Below are positions 18,524-30,250 of a DNA stretch of 64,000 nucleotides, piece after piece. A program made the translations under genes and the position numbers. Numbering within the stretch: position 1 is the stretch's first letter; the number at the start of each line of letters is the position of its first letter. Source of the DNA: Brachypodium distachyon (lineage: Eukaryota; Streptophyta; Magnoliopsida; Poales; Poaceae). The notes beneath the pieces are model-generated. The model worked only from the letters and a program-made list of their open reading frames with translations. It did not search any database and was not told where the DNA came from. The stretch spans positions 21,659,501-21,723,500 of the forward strand of contig NC_016131.3 in assembly GCF_000005505.3 (NCBI RefSeq), in the 5' to 3' direction.

Positions 18524-20719
18524 ATGGACCTCTCATCTCAGGATCAGACAACACAACAACAACAAAAACGAAATGGCCGAAGAGTAGTTGGTAGCTCTCA
18601 AATCTGGACAGTATGTAGCTTTTCCCTTATTCCTCTCACTCGGTAGTCTTGAGCAAAACTAAATACTGAAATATTCTATTTTCTACAGCGGTATGGTGTT
18701 CTGCTACCAAGCCAGCAGACAAGGAAGCTAAAAGAATGGGTCCTAACTGATGAACAACAACAGCTAGTCAGTGCTAGTGGCCTTGGACATCTTGCTCTTA
18801 CCACCGGATTTACCATCGATCGTTCTTTGCTTACAGCCTTTTGTGAGAGATGGGACAATGAAACAAATACTGCACATTTCATGGGATTTGAAATGGCTCC
18901 TTCTCTCCGTGATGTTTCATACATTCTTGGAATTCCAGTGACCGGTCATGTAGTGACTGCAGAACCCATTGGTGATGAAGCTGTGAAGCGGATGTGCTGT
19001 CATTACTTAGGAGAGAGCCCTGGTAGTGGGGAGCAACTATGTGGCTTGATCAGATTGACTTGGTTGTACAGGAAATTCCATCAACTGCCAGAGAACCCCA
19101 CCATCAATGATATTGTATTTAGCACCAGAGCATACCTTCTATATCTGGTTGGCTCTACCTTGTTTCCTGACACAATGAGGGGATTTGTATCCCCAAGATA
19201 TCTACCACTTTTGGGTGATTTTGGGAAGATACATGAGTATGCTTGGGGGGCTGCTGCCCTTGCTCATTTGTATAGAGGATTGTCTGTTGCAGTAACGCCA
19301 AACTCTACCACCCAGTTCCTCGGCAGTGCAACTTTGCTCATGGTACTGTCTCTTTTGTGTATTTCTTTTGTTATTTATATTTTTGTTTATACCCTCTTCT
19401 TCACTAATCAGAGATTCCATTGTTTCCACAAGGCCTGGATTTATGAGTATTTTCCGTTAACTCAACCCCAACAAAAGAATCAGAACACCTTACTGCCTCG
19501 GGCATGCCGATGGAACTTTGGAGGAGTGACACGTGGACAGAGAAAGAATGTTATGGAATGGGGAAAGGTTTTCGAGCAGCTTCAGTTGTCTGATGCAAGT
19601 CCAGTTTACCTACTTTTATAAAATTATACCTATGTTTTATTTGCTGCTGAATTTATTTTACCTTCATTATTTTTCAGGTCAACTGGAATCCTTACAAAGA
19701 CATAAACCCAGCTATTGTTCCAGGCTATTGCATTGCAGCAGATAACGTTTGCTACTCCCGTACATGGCTAATCAGCTTTAACATTAAAGAGGTGTATGTA
19801 CCTGACCGGTTTACTAGGCAGTTTGGGAGGGAGCAAGGTCGCCTCCATGGGGTGCCAATGTGGGCAAGAAGAACTTGGAGTAAGGGGAAGGACTGGAGGA
19901 TTGAGTATGCTCGTGAGATTGAGGACTTCCATCAATTGGTTGGCTGTCATTTCACCCCTTCTGCAGAAACTAATATCAACTCCCTCCCGAATTGGTCTAT
20001 AGCCGGACAGAGTACTACAGGATGCAGTCGGAATGCCCCTCAAAACTTCTCTGTGATGGTAAGCCCCCAGTAGGAATCCATTCATTCATACATTTTTCTA
20101 AAGCATTTTGATTCTTGATATGACCGTTGGTTGTGGGTTGTAGGTTGAAGATCTGAAGAATGATCTCCCAGTAATTGATCGCTATCTGGAGGGACAGTTA
20201 CTGCCTGTGGAGGTCGCAAGCTTCCTAGAGAGGGTCAGTACGATGATCAAAACTTACTCCCCACCACAGAGCAGTCAAAGAAAAGAGCAAGCAGCCCAGG
20301 GCCAAAATCGCACTGTTAGTGCAAAGAACCCAAGAAAGAGGGTAAAACCTTTGATCGCTCAAGATCCTTCGAGCCCTCAGGATTCCCTGCTATATCAAAA
20401 TCCAGGTGTGCTGGTACCTAATCAGGCTACCAAGAGTAACAGGGTGCTGGATGGCACTGTACCTTTGCTAAACGGAGAAGTGTTCAAGGAACATGAGGCC
20501 ATGGATCCCTGGCAAATGTCGCATTTGGCGGCGGAGTCCTCTTCCTCACCAGACTCTAGCTCCCAGGAATCAAGAAAGCGGAGGCAATGCCCTGACGAAG
20601 CCAGAACCCCAAGGAGTAATGAAGTCCTCCGAAGGAGTGGAAGGCTCTGCGTGCAGCTCAAAATGTTCAAGCACAAGGACGGAGTGGGGGCAGAGGAGAC
20701 CAACCCGATCTTTCTCTGA
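18524..20719 (+). CDS. plant mobile domain (PMD) protein, MAIN-like
   Basis: Intact gene of the PMD family, whose Arabidopsis members MAIN and MAIL1 are nuclear proteins needed for genome stability and transposon silencing. Exons are 18524-18610, 18689-19342, 19433-19594, 19678-20058 and 20144-20719, giving 619 aa with consistent phase. The third intron has a GC donor (gat|gcaagt). PMD signatures occur in order: EMAPSLRDVSYILGIPVTG, a WLYRKF segment, STRAYLLYLVGSTLFPD, YLPLLGDFGKIHEYAWGAAA, WIYEYFPL and ISFNIKEVYVPDRFTRQFG. The C-terminal ~170 residues are charged and low-complexity. The start is supported because the paralogue at 43.9 kb has the same arrangement: acceptor, 6 nt, ATG. Function is inferred from the family; some databases mislabel PMD proteins as 'phosphatase 7 long form' homologues. 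Confidence 0.9.
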
Positions 20720-22008
20720 TGGACACCGACATCCCTGGCCGGTTTTCGCATTGTACAAAGTAGTGGACAGCTTGTGGGGTTCTGGGCCTTGCTCGTAGTG
20801 AGTGAAACCCAGCCTTTTGCGTTTTAGATAGCTTATCTCTCCCTCTAGCTTATGTGCAACTCTGTGGTATATGCACTGTAGGATGTCCTCTCCAGTCTTC
20901 GGTAAATCTGCAGCTCTTTTCTAACCTTTGTGTTGTGTGTTGTGATGACGCCCGAGCCTTGTTGCCTTCTGTTTTGGTGCAGACATGCAAGTGCTATGGT
21001 CTCTCGAGCTGATCTACTTTGATAACATCCAGACAATACACCGTGAAAGCTGGGAGAAATATCGTTTCCAAATAGGGCCTACTTGTTTCTCAGTTTCTAG
21101 TTTGTGTGGAGTAGTACCATTGGCATTGAGGTCTGTTTGATTCGCACGATTCCAAGAACGTGGAAGTAGGAAAACATTAAATGCCATAGCCTATTGAAAC
21201 ATGGACGAATAATTGAAAACCGGTTTTCCTATTGACAAGTTGTATGTTTCTTATTTAGAAATCAGTCGACTTGTTTGGCCGTCAAATCTTAATTCAACGG
21301 CTGGCAGCTGCACGTTGAAGAATGAAGAGTGGAGATGTCATCTAGGTAGGGTTTTGATACTTCATAAAATGAAATTTGATCACGTGTCTGAAAAATGACC
21401 ACACCCATTGAAAACAGTAGTTGTTTGATCCTTTGTGCTCGCACACGCACAAAAGCAGAAATTTGTAGGGAAAGAAACAAAAACTTTCAAGAGGTTGAAT
21501 TCAATGAAAAACGTTTTTATGAAATTTGCATGTAAAATGGTCCACGGGAAAAACTCCTATGCTTCTTATTGATTTTGTTCTTAATTGAACCGTTTTGATA
21601 CTTCGTAAAGTGAGATTTGATCGGGTGTCTCAAATACCACGCTCTGAGAGGAATACATTGCTCTGTGAACGACAAACAGATTAAACTAATATCCCTAAAA
21701 AACAGATTAAACTAATAAACAAAGAAATGTTCCCTGAGTTAGATACAACATTCGTGCACGAGGGCAGCCAACCGGTCAAGCCATCTCAATAACACATACT
21801 CTCTCCGTCTAACAAAAAATGTCTCAAGTTTGTCAAAATTTAAATATATCTAAACATGACTTAGTGTATAGATGCATTCAAATTTGGTGACGTATCCTGT
21901 GAAAACTCTGGTTCAGTGAAAACCTGAAAACTTCTGTGAGCTGTTGGATCAACATCGTATGGTTCAGATCAGAGGTGGGATTCCCACAAGCTACTTAAAC
22001 GCACTTCT
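20720..22008. other. PMD gene 3' region and intergenic spacer
   Basis: AT-rich. Two diverged direct repeats occur at about 21351-21399 and 21592-21640, each containing a 'gttttgatacttc' core. A truncated Stowaway-type end starts at 21799. No gene is recognised. Confidence 0.5.
21799..21895. mobile_element. truncated Stowaway-type MITE
   Basis: Begins ctctctccgtctaac after TA. It matches the internal sequence of the complete element at 62686-62804 (tgtctcaagtttgtcaaaat; gacttagtgtatagatgcat) but lacks the right terminal repeat. Confidence 0.75.
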
Positions 22009-22614
22009 GTGCAAAACCCCCGGACTAAACCTCCGCTTCACGTATCGAATTCGTCGCTAGGAGAGATCCATACGTCGCCAGGAGAACCGATGGAGCAACG
22101 CCGGCCGTCTTCCCTCCCTCCGCGATGGCCCCCACGAAGCTGCACCCTCACCGACGCCTACCTTCTGCCCCGCATCCTGCGCCCTCCGCCCGTTTTTCCC
22201 TGGCCTGCGCAGGCCACCGGCGGCAGCGGTCGCCAGACGTTGGCCGTGATGCCCCGTTCTCCTCTGGTCCCGTACGGGAGAACACTGCCCGCGCAGGCCA
22301 CCTTCGAGATCGCTTGCCGGACGCCAACAATCAACTCCTACCCTCCGATGGCCACGGGCAGGACTTTGCCGGCCACGTGCGGGAGCACTAGACCTCCGCC
22401 GGCCACGTGCGGGAGCGTTCCCCTGTTTCCAGCTATGATCCCCCGACCTCCACCGGCCCCTAACGTGAGCCATTGTCCGACTTCTGTCGTGGCTCGTTCT
22501 TCAGAGCACGCTTCACCGCAGCTCGTCAGAAGCAACACCCTCGACCAACCTTTGATCACGAATACGCACCTGCCTCCAAGCAGCAGTACAGAGGTATGCA
22601 TTGGAATTGGTTGA
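22009..22614 (+). CDS. hypothetical GC-rich proline-rich frame
   Basis: I do not recognise this. It is an open frame of about 200 codons, rich in P, R, S and T. An internal ATG at 22089 sits just after 'ggagaaccg'. A donor-like site (acagag|gtatgc) at about 22595 could make it a first exon, but I find no convincing following exon. Internal short repeats (ggccacgtgcgggagc twice) and a competing open frame on the other strand suggest the openness may be due to base composition. It could be a real orphan first exon, a captured fragment, or chance. Confidence 0.25.
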   Translation: MQNPRTKPPLHVSNSSLGEIHTSPGEPMEQRRPSSLPPRWPPRSCTLTDAYLLPRILRPPPVFPWPAQATGGSGRQTLAVMPRSPLVPYGRTLPAQATFEIACRTPTINSYPPMATGRTLPATCGSTRPPPATCGSVPLFPAMIPRPPPAPNVSHCPTSVVARSSEHASPQLVRSNTLDQPLITNTHLPPSSSTEVCIGIG

Positions 22615-22840
22615 CGGCTGCTTTCGTTCATTGATACCAACTGATCGCTGCACTTTCTTATTTTTATTAGGTTGATTGTAATTTGGTGAGGAATACTAAT
22701 TTTTTTACACCATTGAATTCTACTCAGAAGAAATAAAACAAGTGGCATGTCATCAATCTAAAGCACTCAAGAGGCAACTAGTAAGATGCCGAGATCCATC
22801 GATCTATAGACTATAACCCCGTCTCCTAGTTCTACGTCTT

Positions 22841-23619
22841 CTACCACGGCAACCAACCCTTGAACCTCTCGTCCACCACCTGCGGCTGCTGTTCGTCCAC
22901 CTTCTTTGGCCGTCCGTCACCGATGACGCCGACATCCCGCGCCTTCTTCTTCACAGGCAGTACAGCAGCGACCCCTTGCTCCCTTCTTGCGCACGGTTCG
23001 TTCTTTACAACAGCAGCAACCGGTGCCGGTTTGCGAAGCGGGCGGGCGAAGCAACGTTGGGCAAGCGAAGGTGTCGAGCAAGACAAGGATCCGCACGCCG
23101 CCCTTGGCGAGGCGCGGGTCGGCGCAGGCTCCGGACGCGTACGCCGATGTCTCCTTCTGGGCCGCGGCCACCGCGGCGCGGTCGAACTCGAACGCGTGCT
23201 CCACGAGGGGGATCACGTCGGCGGCCAGGGCCCGCTCCACGCGTTCGGGGCTGCGCAGCTTCCGCGACGGCTGCCGGCGGAGGGAGATGTCGTGGGCCAC
23301 CTTCTCCGCCATGACCCGGTGGGCTGGCCCGGCCCCGGCGGGCAAATGCCTCCTGATGACGACCCTGACGTCCGCCATCAGCGCCGAGGGGCGCGATCCT
23401 GCAGTCGAGCCGCGTCGGCCACCGCGGCTTGACGACGACGGGAAGAAGGCGGCTGGACAGGCGAACTACTGGAACTGCAGGAAGACGCTTGTCCATGGCG
23501 TCGCGCGCACTTTCAAACCGTAGCTTGCTGCTAGCACGGTAGCTCCACGCAAGTCGATGACGATGAACAGATGGAAATTTCGAGGAGCGAGACGAGTAGG
23601 GGAGCTCGCATATATGCAA
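22841..23619 (-). pseudogene. unrecognised GC-rich leftward gene, probably broken
   Basis: On the minus strand, three overlapping frames follow one another like segments of one interrupted protein. The first is at 23619-23400 (includes MDKRLPAVPVVRLSSRLLPV). The second is at 23378-23080 (MADVRVVIRRHLPAG... with HAFEFDRAAVAAAQKE). The third is at 23086-22841 (RPLRKPAPVAAVVKNEP... ending GWLPW). Very high GC at third positions is grass-like. I cannot assign a family. Frameshifts are inferred only from where each frame looks most protein-like; two introns could also explain the frame changes. Confidence 0.28.
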
Positions 23620-26600
23620 GGATCACAAGGAATGGATTAGAAACATGTTACTGATTGCTTGATTTGTAAGCAAAATGAGGTTGGATTTTTTCTAGCTCGG
23701 TTGGACTTGTTTTTAAATATATTTATTAGAACAATATTGATTCATGAAGCAAATTAAATATAATGAATCAATACAATTGAAACAAACACAAAAAATGAAG
23801 ATACTCAATAAATTAAAAGCTCGATTTATATCCATCGTTCGCATTTTTATGTTTCTGCATGTATTCGGTGGCAGAATTGCATAATACCATATCTACACAA
23901 GTTAAACTAACCTTGTAAGTTTTGAAAATCCGCTCGAGTCGTCCACTTCTGGTAGTGGACACGTAAAACCATTGGGCGCATCATGACTGGAGACACCCTT
24001 TGCAAGGCAAGCAGTGATACCGTTGTTCTGTCACTAAATTAACAAAGAAAAAGACCAAAACATGAAAAGACGTGTGATGTGAGACTGCGACATCTCCACA
24101 GCCAAAACGCCACCGCTGATAACACACAAACCTAAAAAAAAAGAGGCACGCCATCACCGGCGTAGGTTCCTATCATCCCTTTGGGATGGAGAAATTATGG
24201 TTTCTTGTCACGCGTGAGCGCTAGTGAGATATGGTGGTAGGTTCTTCAAATCAATTTAAGGTTCGACAACGGCATTTGCGACCCCGTGACACTAGTCCTT
24301 AGGAGCACATGCACCAAGACTTCCTGACTATCATCGACAAGGTCAGGCCGGCTTCGGTATGGGAGTGGCGACATCATGCGCATTCTGGTGGCGGTAGTGG
24401 TCGTCCGGTGGTTCAGAGATCTAGATGTAATTTTTATTATGTTTGAAATGACTTGTACTTTTTGAGTAACTTTATTAGATTTGTGCCTTTTGGCAAACAA
24501 AGACTATGAGCGTCCATATATGACTTATTTGACTCGTGAGCTCTGTGGTTTTGCCGATTCTTGATTGCGAGCCCAACTTAATTTTGTTCTTGTGAGAATT
24601 ACCATAACTTTATTCGAACTCAACAACTATTACATGTACAGTTATTCGGATTATATGCTCCCAAGAAATAACAAACTAACTCTTATTACTAAGAATTACG
24701 ATGAAATATGTCAAACACATATTCTCCAAGGTATCAATCTTTGCAATACGAAATATTGTCAAGGCTTCAGCAAAGGGACTGTAATTAGATCAGAGCGGCA
24801 ACATCGTCAATCGTACCCTTGCATGAATTACTTTACTATCATCAAAGGTTTCAAAAAGCCCCTTGTGTCACCCATCCAAAAAGATTGAAACCCATGAGGG
24901 CTGAATAATGTACTTTGGCAAAGAATGATCCTCTAAAGGTACAAGCTGCCGAGACATAAAATATCCACTGGAACGCCGGAGAAGTACTCCAAAGGCACAA
25001 AAGATCACACCAACAAAGCACCGTAACACAATCCAAAAATCTGCAAGACCGGACACATCAAACCTGCAGTGACTAAAACTCTATGCATGGCCTCATGGCG
25101 CCACCTGTCAAGACACCTCCGTAGAGGATTGCATTGCCACTGATGAACACACCATGCACAGGAATGGAGCTAGGGATCGATGTTGTGCCTGTGACCTTGA
25201 TTGTCTGCACAATGTCGTCAAGCAAGTTGCTAAGCCATCACCTCGATTGTCTGCATTTAGCATGTAAAACGAATCAGAGTTTGTTTCTTACAAATGTTGA
25301 TTAAGTCTCGGAGATGCAATTTCGAAATTCTGAAGGGTTGAGGTTTGAATGAGTCAAAAAGAAGAATATATATCTTCAAAAGGTTACCTGTGCGTTTGCG
25401 TGGCTAGATTTAGTCCATCTGTATTATGTGGTTTTGTCCATATTTTATATTTAGTCTTATTTCTCTGGAAGGTATTTTCTAGCGCAATCAACTTCCAGTT
25501 AGAATATAACAAAAAGATATGCCTTTAAGAAACAAATTGTACTTTAGTAGTCATGTATTTCCACTAATCATGTCGTCAACAGAACACCCTTTGTACCGGT
25601 TTGTTGGTAAAAATCTCAACTAGTCTTAGCTGTAATAATTGTTGGAAAACGATGGAATTTTGATGTTCTACAACAAAGTAGTATATGCCATCTTCATCTG
25701 TCTTAATGACACAATCTTGTAGCCCTATACGACCACTGGTTCAGACAGAGTTCCTTAAAAATCATCTCAGAGGACAGATTACTCACCAGGGAGGAAGATC
25801 GGCTAGAAGCGTCGAGCCCCCTCGAGCACGATGGTTCCGCCATCGGCAGCAGCAGGAGATGCTTGCGCGTGGGTGGACACCAGATTTACTTACGGTGGAC
25901 TGCTTCCCGCCTCCGGCTACAGTTCAGATTGAAAACGAGACTGGCTCGGTTGCAGCTCGAAGAATTCCCGAGCTGATTCAGTTCAAGACATCCCCTTCTC
26001 TCTCAGGCGGCGGCGTGGATGGGTGGGACCGAGCATGGGCCAAGGCCCATTCTGTGCAGGTTTAACTCCGGCCTTTTTTTTTCAAAAAATATGCAACCTT
26101 TTTTTCCTGCTCTACTTCTTTTAGTTATTTTTATTTTTAGTAAATCTTAGAGCGGTAAATCTAAGTGGGGAACGAGCCCCACCATGTCTTAACAGGCGGC
26201 GCGCTTTACGATTCGCGCGGGCACCATCTAACGGCCGGCGCGGGGCCGCGTGGGCGCTAACGGGCGCGCGGGCGGTTACCGGGCGCGCGGGGCTGCAGCA
26301 GTTTTGGATCCGGTTTTGATGGGTATTACACGTTTACTACGGGCCCACTTGTAAGTCACAGGCCGTTCATCTTGGAGAAAGCGCAGCAACCACCTGAAAT
26401 TAATCCCATTTCCCCCTTCCGTTTCTCTCTCTCCCTCATTTTCCTTTTCGGTTTCCTCTCTCCGCTTCGTCCCTGTCGCTCCCGACCACGATTCGGCGCG
26501 CGATTTCGCGACCGCCGCTCGCCGGCGACTGGTAACCGGCGAACCAGCCTCCCGCCGTCTCCGCCTCACCCGGGAGCTCCACACCCTCTCCTTCAGCGCC

Positions 26601-26655
26601 TCGCGCACGGTAAGTCCTTCCTCCCGACGTCTCCGCCTCCCTCGGTATCAACGGC
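23620..26655. other. intergenic, no gene recognised
   Basis: AT-rich to about 25.7 kb, then mixed. A 126-codon plus frame at 25685-26065 and frames near 26280-26680 have no recognisable product. The strongly GC-rich block at 26190-26310, with repeated gggcgcgcggg, may mark the start of the element or promoter that precedes the Ulp1-like gene. Confidence 0.4.
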
Positions 26656-26924
26656 GCCGCCGCGTTTCCAGCCGCCATGGCGCTCGAGCTCGTAGCGGGG
26701 GCATGGCGGCCGCGTTGCGGTGTAGATCCCTGACATGCAGAGCGAATGGTGGGCGGTAGTGGGCGAAATTTTGTCTGCGGGTATCACGAGCGCCACCGCG
26801 TTTCCGGCCGCCATGGCGCTCGAGCTCGTAGCGGGGGCATGGCGGGGGCGTTGTGATGTAGATCCCTGACATGCACAACGAATGGTGGGCGGTAGTGGGC
26901 GAATTTTTTGGATGCGGGTGTATG
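26656..26924. repeat. 136-bp tandem duplication
   Basis: Two direct copies at 26656-26791 and 26792-26924 share 'gccgccatggcgctcgagct', 'gtagatccctgacatgca' and 'gaatggtgggcggtagtggg'. A partial third echo (acatgcacagtgaatagggag) lies near 26983. The duplication sits about 0.8-1.1 kb upstream of the Ulp1-like first exon. Confidence 0.85.
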
Positions 26925-27429
26925 TGTTGGGGATAGCATATGGAGAGGATTACGTGGGGATTAGGTGTTTTTTGGCTTCGGTTGACATGCACAGTGAATA
27001 GGGAGGGGGAGGGGTGGCGAATTTGTGTGCGATTTTGCCTTTTTTGTTTCATGGCACATGCATAGGATTTCTAGGGTTTTTGTTTCATGGCACATGCTTA
27101 TTATGTTGTTGGACACTATGCTGTTTGGGGTTGGTGTCCGGATTAGCATTGTCTGAAATCAGAGGGTTTGTAGTGTAGTTAATTGATGGATTTTCAGATG
27201 CAGGTGGGGTGGACTCGTTTTGTACCGATTTTTGTTCGTGCGATTTTTGTTTCATGGTGGTTGTGTATGGGGATCGAGTGTAGCGGTAGGTAGTTGTCTG
27301 ATGATGCTTTTCATAGTCATGTTCATGATCTGGTTTTTAGATCGATTCCTTTTTTGCTGCTGTTTTGTTGTTGATCCAGGCTCTCATTAATGGGGGCTAA
27401 TGGGGGCTTTTGTTTGCTGTTGTGTGGTA

Positions 27430-27548
27430 CTCCCTCCGATCCTAAATTGTTGTCGATATATTACATGTAACTAGACATTTTTTAAGAACGGAATAGATAC
27501 ATCCATATTGTGGACAAATTTGAGTCAAGAATTTAGGATCAGAGGGAG
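27430..27548. mobile_element. Stowaway-type MITE
   Basis: A 119-bp element flanked by TA (27428-27429, 27549-27550). Well-preserved terminal repeats: ctccctccgatcctaaatt / aatttaggatcagagggag. It lies 170 bp before the first exon of the Ulp1-like gene. Confidence 0.92.
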
Positions 27549-27874
27549 TAGATTTCCATTTTTCTGCTATATAAATGTGAAATGTGGGACAAAATGTGTG
27601 GCTATGCTTAATGCCTCTGTCCTTGCTTAGATTAAGGTTTATTTACACTTGCTGGATGGTGTGTGGAATTAGATGGTGTGTGGATTTGTAACAGTTTTTC
27701 ATGTGTTTTATCCAGCAATGGCTAGGCGAAAGAAGGCCCGGGTAGGTGACAATTCTCCAAAGAAGGATGAGAACAATGTTCGTACACTTAGCTAGATTTA
27801 TGAGTTTTTAATACTAGCCATTGTTGTTTTTCGATGTGAAAACTACCCGGTGCTTTCAATACCACAGTTAGCTT

Positions 27875-28106
27875 GCCCCATTGTGTTTTTAATCTGGCAA
27901 TTATAGAGTTTAGTTACGGCAATTATCTTGTTCTAGGGTGGCAACTACTCTGCTTAAATCTGGCAATTAGGGCATGTGTTTATTTCCCCCACTGGGCTGT
28001 TTTTTGGAGCTGGCAACTAGACTGTATAAATCTGGCAAGTAGATGGTTTTATTCTGGCAATTCAGTTGTTTTATTCTGGCAGGTGTCATGTGGGGTAGGT
28101 TTATGC
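27875..28106 (+). repeat. about 230-bp intron repeat, copy A
   Basis: Contains eight tggcaa-type motifs spaced 22-45 bp, beginning 'cattgtgtttttaatctggc' and ending 'ttattctggcaggtgtcatg'. Closely related to copies B, C and D, which lie in the same intron and in the intron before the protease-domain exon. Confidence 0.85.
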
Positions 28107-28112
28107 GTTATT

Positions 28113-28215
28113 TTCCTAGATGTTATATTGTGGCATTTCCTAATCTGCAATTTCCTAGATGTTATATTGTGCATTTTCACTAGATGTTGTATTGTGCCAT
28201 TTCCTAATCTACTAT
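28113..28215 (+). repeat. short tandem repeat, three units
   Basis: Three degenerate units of about 35 bp containing 'tagatgttatattgtgc' and 'atttcctaatct', directly after repeat copy A in intron 1 of the Ulp1-like gene. Confidence 0.7.
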
Positions 28216-28424
28216 TTTTCCAACATGTTATGATTTGGTGGTAGTTATAGATCATGAACGGTTGTTTTTTTTGTTGTTCATGATCTGGTGGGCTAATGGG
28301 CTTGTTTCTCTAATCTGTCATTTTCCCAAATGTTATTTTGTGCCACAATTTCATTTCTAGATATGCAACAATTAAAATCTGTTGAAATTATAGGCATAGA
28401 GGACATATACGTGCTCGATCGATT

Positions 28425-28655
28425 TGTCCCATTGTGTTTTTAATCTGACAATTATAGAATTTGGTCATGTCAATTAGCTTGTTCTAGGCTGGCAGCTACT
28501 CTGCTTAAATCTGGCAATTAGGGGGTATGTGTTTATTTTTCCCCACTCTGGTTTTGAGCTGGCAACTAGTCTGTTTAAATCTGGCAACTAGCTTGTTTTA
28601 TTCTGGCAATTTAGTTGTTTAATTCTGGTAGGCTTCATGTGGGGTAGGTTTAAAT
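28425..28655 (+). repeat. about 230-bp intron repeat, copy B
   Basis: Second copy of the unit at 27875, sharing the start 'cattgtgtttttaatctgac' and the end 'tcatgtggggtaggttt'. It lies 50 bp before the acceptor of exon 2. Confidence 0.85.
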
Positions 28656-30044
28656 CATGTTAAATTGATCTTTTCAACTTCTTTTCACCTGTTTTTTGTT
28701 GGCAGGATGCAAAGGGTGCTCTGAAGCGGAATCGCTTCTCCCCCGCTGCGATCGTGAAGCTGTATGATGATCTGACCGTAGATAAGAAGACAGTGATCAG
28801 GAGGATGTTTTTGGGGAGTTTCCTTGACATAAAATGCGAAGTTTTGCACAACTATTTGGTTGACTATGTCGCTAGGTCTTATGACAACAGCAGTCGTTCT
28901 TTCATATTCCCCGGACGAGGTGTCCTCCCATTGACAGAACAATCTGTTCATGAAGTACTTGGAGCCCCGAATGGCCTGGATGGTGTTCCATATCACGAAG
29001 ACCATGCCTTGGAGGATGAACTGGTTCCAGATCTCTTTGGTATAGGCAATAGCAGACCCAAAGTTTCTGATGTTGCAAAAGCCATCATAGCGTGTGAGGT
29101 AGCGGACGACAGGTTCAAAAGGCTTTGGTTGATTTACGTTGTCTCCACGTGTCTTGCTCCCACAACTGATACCAAGATCAGCAACAAGTGTTATCCTATG
29201 CTGGTAATTTTTTTGTCCTTCATTTCACTTGTTATTTTCCATCTTTTTTTGTTCGCTGGATCAGTCTTTATTTGTTTCCTAACGCAACCCCTTTTATGAC
29301 TTGTGTGTAGGCTTATATCAATAGGATGGAGGACTTGAATATGCAAATTACTAGCCGACCTGCACATGCACTTTTCTAAAAACAAGTTCAGGAAGGGGTG
29401 CCTCCTCTATTGCATGGTAACTCCAATTGTTTCGTACTACTAGTTAGTCATTTTTCGTATGTGATGACTGCCATGTTCTTTTTGGTCCTACATGCCTTGT
29501 TTTTGTTGGGTCACGGTCCTACCCTGCCATTTTTTTGCTATACAATTTTGTGGTCGGTTCTTAGGTGCCAATTTGGTTCTTTTTATAGATATGCTATGTA
29601 GATGCGTTGGATTGTGACCATGTGGAGCTAGAATTAGAAGATGGGCCGTTCAGGATCAATGTGTGGAACAGGGTCACTGTTGATGCCGTTGCTTGTCTTG
29701 ATGCAAATGAACAAGATCCAAATTGTTTTGTCTCTTTAAAGGTTAGTTATTTTTACCCCTCTCTCTAGCTGCTTCCACATGTTGTCTATTAGGACATTTT
29801 TTCAACATACAAGTGAAAGTTACTTTGCTCCATTTTTTTTACTGTTTCTTTTAACCTGTTTATTTGTTTACGGTCAACAAAATGCAGCTTAAACCTAGAT
29901 ACAGGAAGAGTACGGCCTGTTAGCGGGGTCGATCCTTTTGTGTGCTGGATGAAGTTGAATGTCGATCCCGAATGCTCCCTTGAGGTTTTTGCCGCTCCCG
30001 ACATGTTTCTTTTTTGCCCTAAAATGTACATCTGTGATTTTTCG

Positions 30045-30250
30045 GGGTAGGGATCCTTGGCAATTATGTTGTTTTAATCTGGCAGTTACAATGTTCAATG
30101 TGTGCAATTGTGTTGTTTTAATATGGCAACTATTATGTCTTTTTTTTGGGGTAGTGATCCTTGGCAATTATGTTTGTTCTAATCTGGCAGTTACAATGTT
30201 CAGTGTGTGCAACTGTGTTGTTTAAATATGGCAACTATTATGTCTTTTTT
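30045..30250 (+). repeat. about 105-bp tandem repeat, two copies
   Basis: Two direct copies, each 'gatccttggcaattatg... aatctggcagttacaatgtt ... atggcaactattatgtcttt'. They carry the same tggcaa motif at 20-25-bp spacing, within the intron between exons 5 and 6. Confidence 0.85.
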
